This document shows positions 5,397-7,388 of a DNA stretch of 7,388 nucleotides, piece after piece; position 1 is the first letter of the stretch, and each line of letters opens with the position of its first letter. Source of the DNA: Longimicrobium sp. (GTDB lineage Bacteria; Gemmatimonadota; Gemmatimonadetes; Longimicrobiales; Longimicrobiaceae). The notes under the pieces were generated by a model, which was not told where the DNA came from, ran no database searches, and saw nothing but the letters and a program-made list of their open reading frames with translations. Location: contig JAUJMI010000176.1 in the NCBI GenBank assembly GCA_030446945.1, positions 1 to 7,388 on the forward strand, in the 5' to 3' direction. The position numbers and the translations under genes were made by a program.

Positions 5397-6110
5397 TTAC
5401 GCGATGTGCAGCGCGAGCCAGCGGAGCATCTCCTCCATCGTGCGCTCCCAGTCCTCCTCGCCCATCAGGTGCACGGCGCCGGGGAGCTCCACATAGCGCG
5501 CCCGCTCCGATTCTCCGAGCCTGCGGTGAAGCTCGCGCGCGGGGCCCGGCGGCACGTTGGCGTCGTTTTCCGCCGTGATCGAAAGGAGCGCCACCCTGCG
5601 GAACGCGTCCAGGCGGTGGTGCGGGCTGTCCGGGCGCGGCCACTCCGGCGAGCCGAGGATCGCCACCGCCGCCCGCACTGGCGGCTCCTCCAGCAGCGCG
5701 CGGTAGACGACGTAGCCGCCCATCGAGATCCCCACGAGCGCCACCCGCTCCGCGTCCGCAAGCCCTTCCTCCACCAGCGCCCGCACGAGGCCGGGCACCT
5801 CGCGCGCCGTCTCCTCCACCAGCCCGACCATGCAGCGGATCGTCTCCTCGCGCGACACATCGATGCGCGCGTCCAGGTCGGGGAGCCGCCGCTCGCTATG
5901 CCCGGCCGCGTCCACCCCCACGGCCAGGAACCCCGCCCCCGCGATCTTCTCCATCTCCTTTCGATGCGTCTCCTTGTCCACGCTCGGCCCGTGGAACCAG
6001 AGCACGGTGGGACGCGGGGGGCTGCCGCCGGCGGGCGTAGCGAGCAGCAGCGGCGCGTCCCCGACCCTGCGGGTGACCCATTCGCTCGGCAAGAGAGTTT
6101 CGCCGCCCAT
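5397..6110 (-). CDS. Alpha/beta hydrolase (esterase-like)
   Basis: This is a 237-residue alpha/beta-hydrolase. The oxyanion-hole motif FHG (39-41) follows the strand TVLW. The nucleophile elbow is GISMGG (127-132) with Ser129. Asp183 in ITAENDANVPP and His214 in AVHLMG complete a credible Ser-Asp-His triad in the right order. The fold and size resemble YjfP/YitV-type carboxylesterases or dienelactone-hydrolase-like enzymes. It is probably cytoplasmic, as no signal peptide is visible. The ATG at 6110 lies 8 bases after the stop of the VOC-like gene, so the two are likely co-transcribed. The open frame extends upstream to 6503 only because of frame breaks in the VOC gene; a 368-residue VOC-hydrolase fusion is an artefact. 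The substrate is not predictable. The stop is TAA at 5397-5399. Confidence 0.85.
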   Translation of the reverse strand: MGGETLLPSEWVTRRVGDAPLLLATPAGGSPPRPTVLWFHGPSVDKETHRKEMEKIAGAGFLAVGVDAAGHSERRLPDLDARIDVSREETIRCMVGLVEETAREVPGLVRALVEEGLADAERVALVGISMGGYVVYRALLEEPPVRAAVAILGSPEWPRPDSPHHRLDAFRRVALLSITAENDANVPPGPARELHRRLGESERARYVELPGAVHLMGEEDWERTMEEMLRWLALHIA

Positions 6111-6118
6111 ATGCGAGG

Positions 6119-6503
6119 CTACCCCACGTTCGTCGTGATCCACCAGGTGGTGCCGCCGGGATTCCTGGCGCCGCCTAGCTTGTCGGCATCGTCCTTTTGC
6201 ACCGGCTCCTGCACCGAGGCCGCGCCCGCCTCCAGCCCGCGCCGGCGGGTGTCGTCCACGTCCGCGACGTAGACATGCACGTCGGAGGGGCCGGCGGCCA
6301 CCCCTCGGCGCCGCCAGCGAGCATGACGACCGTGTCGTCAATGCGCGCTTCGGCGTGCACGAGCTTGCCGGCGTCGTCAGGGAAGCGGCGCAGCTCGAGG
6401 CGGCGAATACGCGCACCAGGAAGTCGATGGTGGCGCCCGCGCGGTCGGCGACGAGGTAGGGAGAGACGGCGGCGTAGCCGTACGGCTTGTGGGGGGAGCT
6501 CAT
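6119..6503 (-). pseudogene. VOC/glyoxalase-bleomycin-resistance-like protein, two frame breaks
   Basis: Reading the minus strand through three frames gives one coherent PhnB-like VOC protein of about 128 residues, the usual family length. The first frame starts at ATG 6503: MSSPHKPYGYAAVSPYLVAD, then ATIDFLVRVF. The second frame (about 6400 to 6300) gives ELRRFPDDAGKLVHAE, then ARIDDTVVMLAGGAEGW. The third frame (about 6300 to the TAG at 6119) gives SDVHVYVADVDDTRRRGLEA, ending GGTTWWITTNVG. Each switch is consistent with a single missing base, near 6396-6404 and 6290-6302. Intact relatives bind a metal or small ligand and include resistance and dioxygenase-type proteins; no function can be given here. 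GGAAAG precedes the ATG by 8 bases. It lies upstream of and close to the hydrolase gene. Genuine decay and sequencing error are both possible. Confidence 0.75.
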
Positions 6504-6563
6504 GGCCAGTGCTTTCCGCGGGCCGAGAGGGCGGAAGCGCAGGAGCTAGCCCCGTGCGCCGGA

Positions 6564-7080
6564 TCAGGCGATGTGGCCGAGGCGCCGGGCGTAGTTGGCC
6601 GCGTTGGTCTGGATGACGCGTGAATGGGGGTCCTGGCTTACGGACCAGCAGGTATTCGCACGTCGGTAGCGGGAAAGAGGCAGAACGGGTTTCCGCCCGC
6701 TCCCGGAATGGGAATGCCGGCCGTCGCCTGGTAGCCGTCGTAGTCGCATTCCACGGTGTAGACGAACTGGATCCCGCCGTTCGCGAGGACGTACCGCCGC
6801 ACCGCGTCCTCGAACTCGTACATGGAACGGGTGGTTGGTGTCCGCCGTGAGCGTGACGAGATTCTGCGCGACGGTTCCCGGACCGCCCAGGTATTGCCGA
6901 TCAGGTGCCCCCGGGCGTGGTGCGTGGGGCACGCCCGGTCCCCCACCCCGGCGGGAGGATGTACCGCGTCTTCGAGGAGACGAGCCCGTACCCGTGGGTG
7001 AGATCGTAAGGCAGGTAGGGGTGGCGCGCGACCACGGCGCGACCGGGATGCTGTTCTACGACGCTCGCGCGGGAGAGGGG
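6564..7080 (-). pseudogene. C-terminal DNA/RNA non-specific endonuclease-like domain, fragmented
   Basis: Minus-strand pieces in three frames join into one protein tail. Piece 1 (about 7080-6930): ARHPYLPYDLTHGYGLVSSK, then TRYILPPGWGTGR. Piece 2: PTHHARGHLIGNTW. Piece 3 (to about 6825): GGPGTVAQNLVTLTADTNHP. Piece 4 (6823 to about 6660): MYEFEDAVRRYVLANGGIQF, then VYTVECDYDGYQA. Piece 5: SQDPHSRVIQTNAANYARRL, then GHIA and the TGA at 6564-6566. The core RGHLIGN, then GGPG and QNLV, resembles the catalytic His and metal-side Asn region of the DNA/RNA non-specific endonuclease family, often the toxic tip of secreted polymorphic toxins. At least four frame changes lie within 520 bases, so as written it cannot be expressed. 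The N-terminal part is missing where the sequence abruptly meets a plus-strand receiver domain. The family call rests on motif pattern alone. Confidence 0.6.
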
Positions 7081-7278
7081 GTACTGATGGACCTGATGAT
7101 GCCGGAGATGGACGGGTGGCAGGCGCTCGGCGCGCTCCGCGAGGACCCGGCGATCAACACCATCCCGGTGGTCGCATGCACGGCGAGCGGCCCCGACCGC
7201 GAGCGCGTCGCCAGCGCCGGATTTGCGGACTGCCTCGCCAAACCCACCCGCCTGGCCGTCCTGCTCGACGTGATCGAA
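7078..7278 (+). pseudogene. Response-regulator receiver (REC) domain lacking its N-terminal half
   Basis: On the plus strand the sequence starts abruptly in GVLMDLMMPEMDGWQALGAL, the segment around the phosphoacceptor Asp (7090-7092). It continues with REDPAINTIPVVACTAS (the conserved Ser/Thr) and FADCLAKPTRLAVLLDVIE (the conserved Lys in AKP). These are beta3 to alpha5 of a CheY-like fold. The first half, including the acidic DD pair near the N-terminus, is absent. None of the three plus-strand frames upstream of 7078 supplies it; that DNA instead codes for the endonuclease tail on the other strand. The frame stays open to the window end, but beyond about 7278 it runs through a perfect inverted repeat and no longer looks like protein. 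It could be a truncated gene or an assembly join. Confidence 0.7.
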
Positions 7279-7279
7279 A

Positions 7280-7331
7280 CGCAAGCATCGGCGCCGGCCG
7301 CGGCGAGCCACGACCGGCGCCGATGCTTGCG
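7280..7331. repeat. Perfect 18-bp inverted repeat
   Basis: CGCAAGCATCGGCGCCGG (7280-7297) and CCGGCGCCGATGCTTGCG (7314-7331) are exact reverse complements around a 16-base loop. It directly follows the end of the receiver-domain homology. No T-run follows on the plus strand; on the minus strand the stem is followed by TTTCGATC, a weak tail. It could be a transcription terminator of the receiver gene, a dispersed palindromic element, or the site of the nearby rearrangement. Confidence 0.8.
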
Positions 7332-7388
7332 CGCTGAGCCGCTGCCCGCCACAGAAATGCACGGTCCGATGCCGCCGCGGGAGATGCG

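Noticed and set aside
5397..6503. A 368-residue VOC-hydrolase fusion protein
   Set aside because: The middle is frame-shifted VOC sequence, and the proper VOC stop lies at 6119, before the hydrolase ATG at 6110.
1..7388. CRISPR arrays, tRNA or rRNA genes, insertion sequences
   Set aside because: No regularly spaced direct repeats, cloverleaf-like segments, rRNA-like stretches or transposase motifs were seen on either strand.

Overview
The window is strongly GC-rich bacterial DNA, with G or C at most third codon positions. Genes lie mostly on the minus strand, with several tight overlaps and intrinsic terminators. No marker gene is present. The mix (DinB-like proteins, CgeB-like glycosyltransferase, small secreted peptide, a toxin-type endonuclease tail) would fit a Gemmatimonadota/Longimicrobium-like or similar soil bacterium, but this is a low-confidence guess.

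Layout. Bases 1-160 hold the broken C-terminal end of a membrane protein. A DinB-like metalloprotein follows at 163-651 (+). Bases 652-990 have no gene, but carry two diverged copies of one roughly 80-bp sequence in inverted orientation, one just beyond the 3' end of each convergent flanking gene. An atypical SDR (YeeZ-like) lies at 991-1818 (-). Next is a 77-residue secreted peptide with a two-cysteine loop at 1977-2210 (-), with a hairpin downstream. The core of the window is a minus-strand operon running 5118 to 2442: CgeB-like glycosyltransferase, sugar-nucleotidyltransferase, CmoB-like SAM methyltransferase. Genes two and three start within a few bases of the preceding stop, each behind the same GGAGGTG ribosome-binding site, and the operon ends at a clear hairpin-plus-T-run terminator (2370-2406). 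This looks like an activated-sugar, transfer and methylation module for a surface glycan or glycosylated small molecule; the product is unknown.

Upstream on the same strand are an alpha/beta hydrolase (5397-6110) and a VOC/glyoxalase-like gene (6119-6503) whose frame is broken twice. Beyond these lies the tail of a DNA/RNA non-specific endonuclease-like protein, broken across several frames (6564 to about 7080). It abuts, on the opposite strand, a response-regulator receiver domain lacking its first half (from about 7078). That abrupt junction, with an 18-bp perfect inverted repeat at 7280-7331, suggests either a rearrangement scar or an assembly join.

Frame breaks cluster at the two ends of the window (1-160 and about 6119-7080), while 163-6110 reads cleanly. 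The right end is therefore either decaying accessory DNA or poor-quality sequence; the sequence alone cannot decide which.
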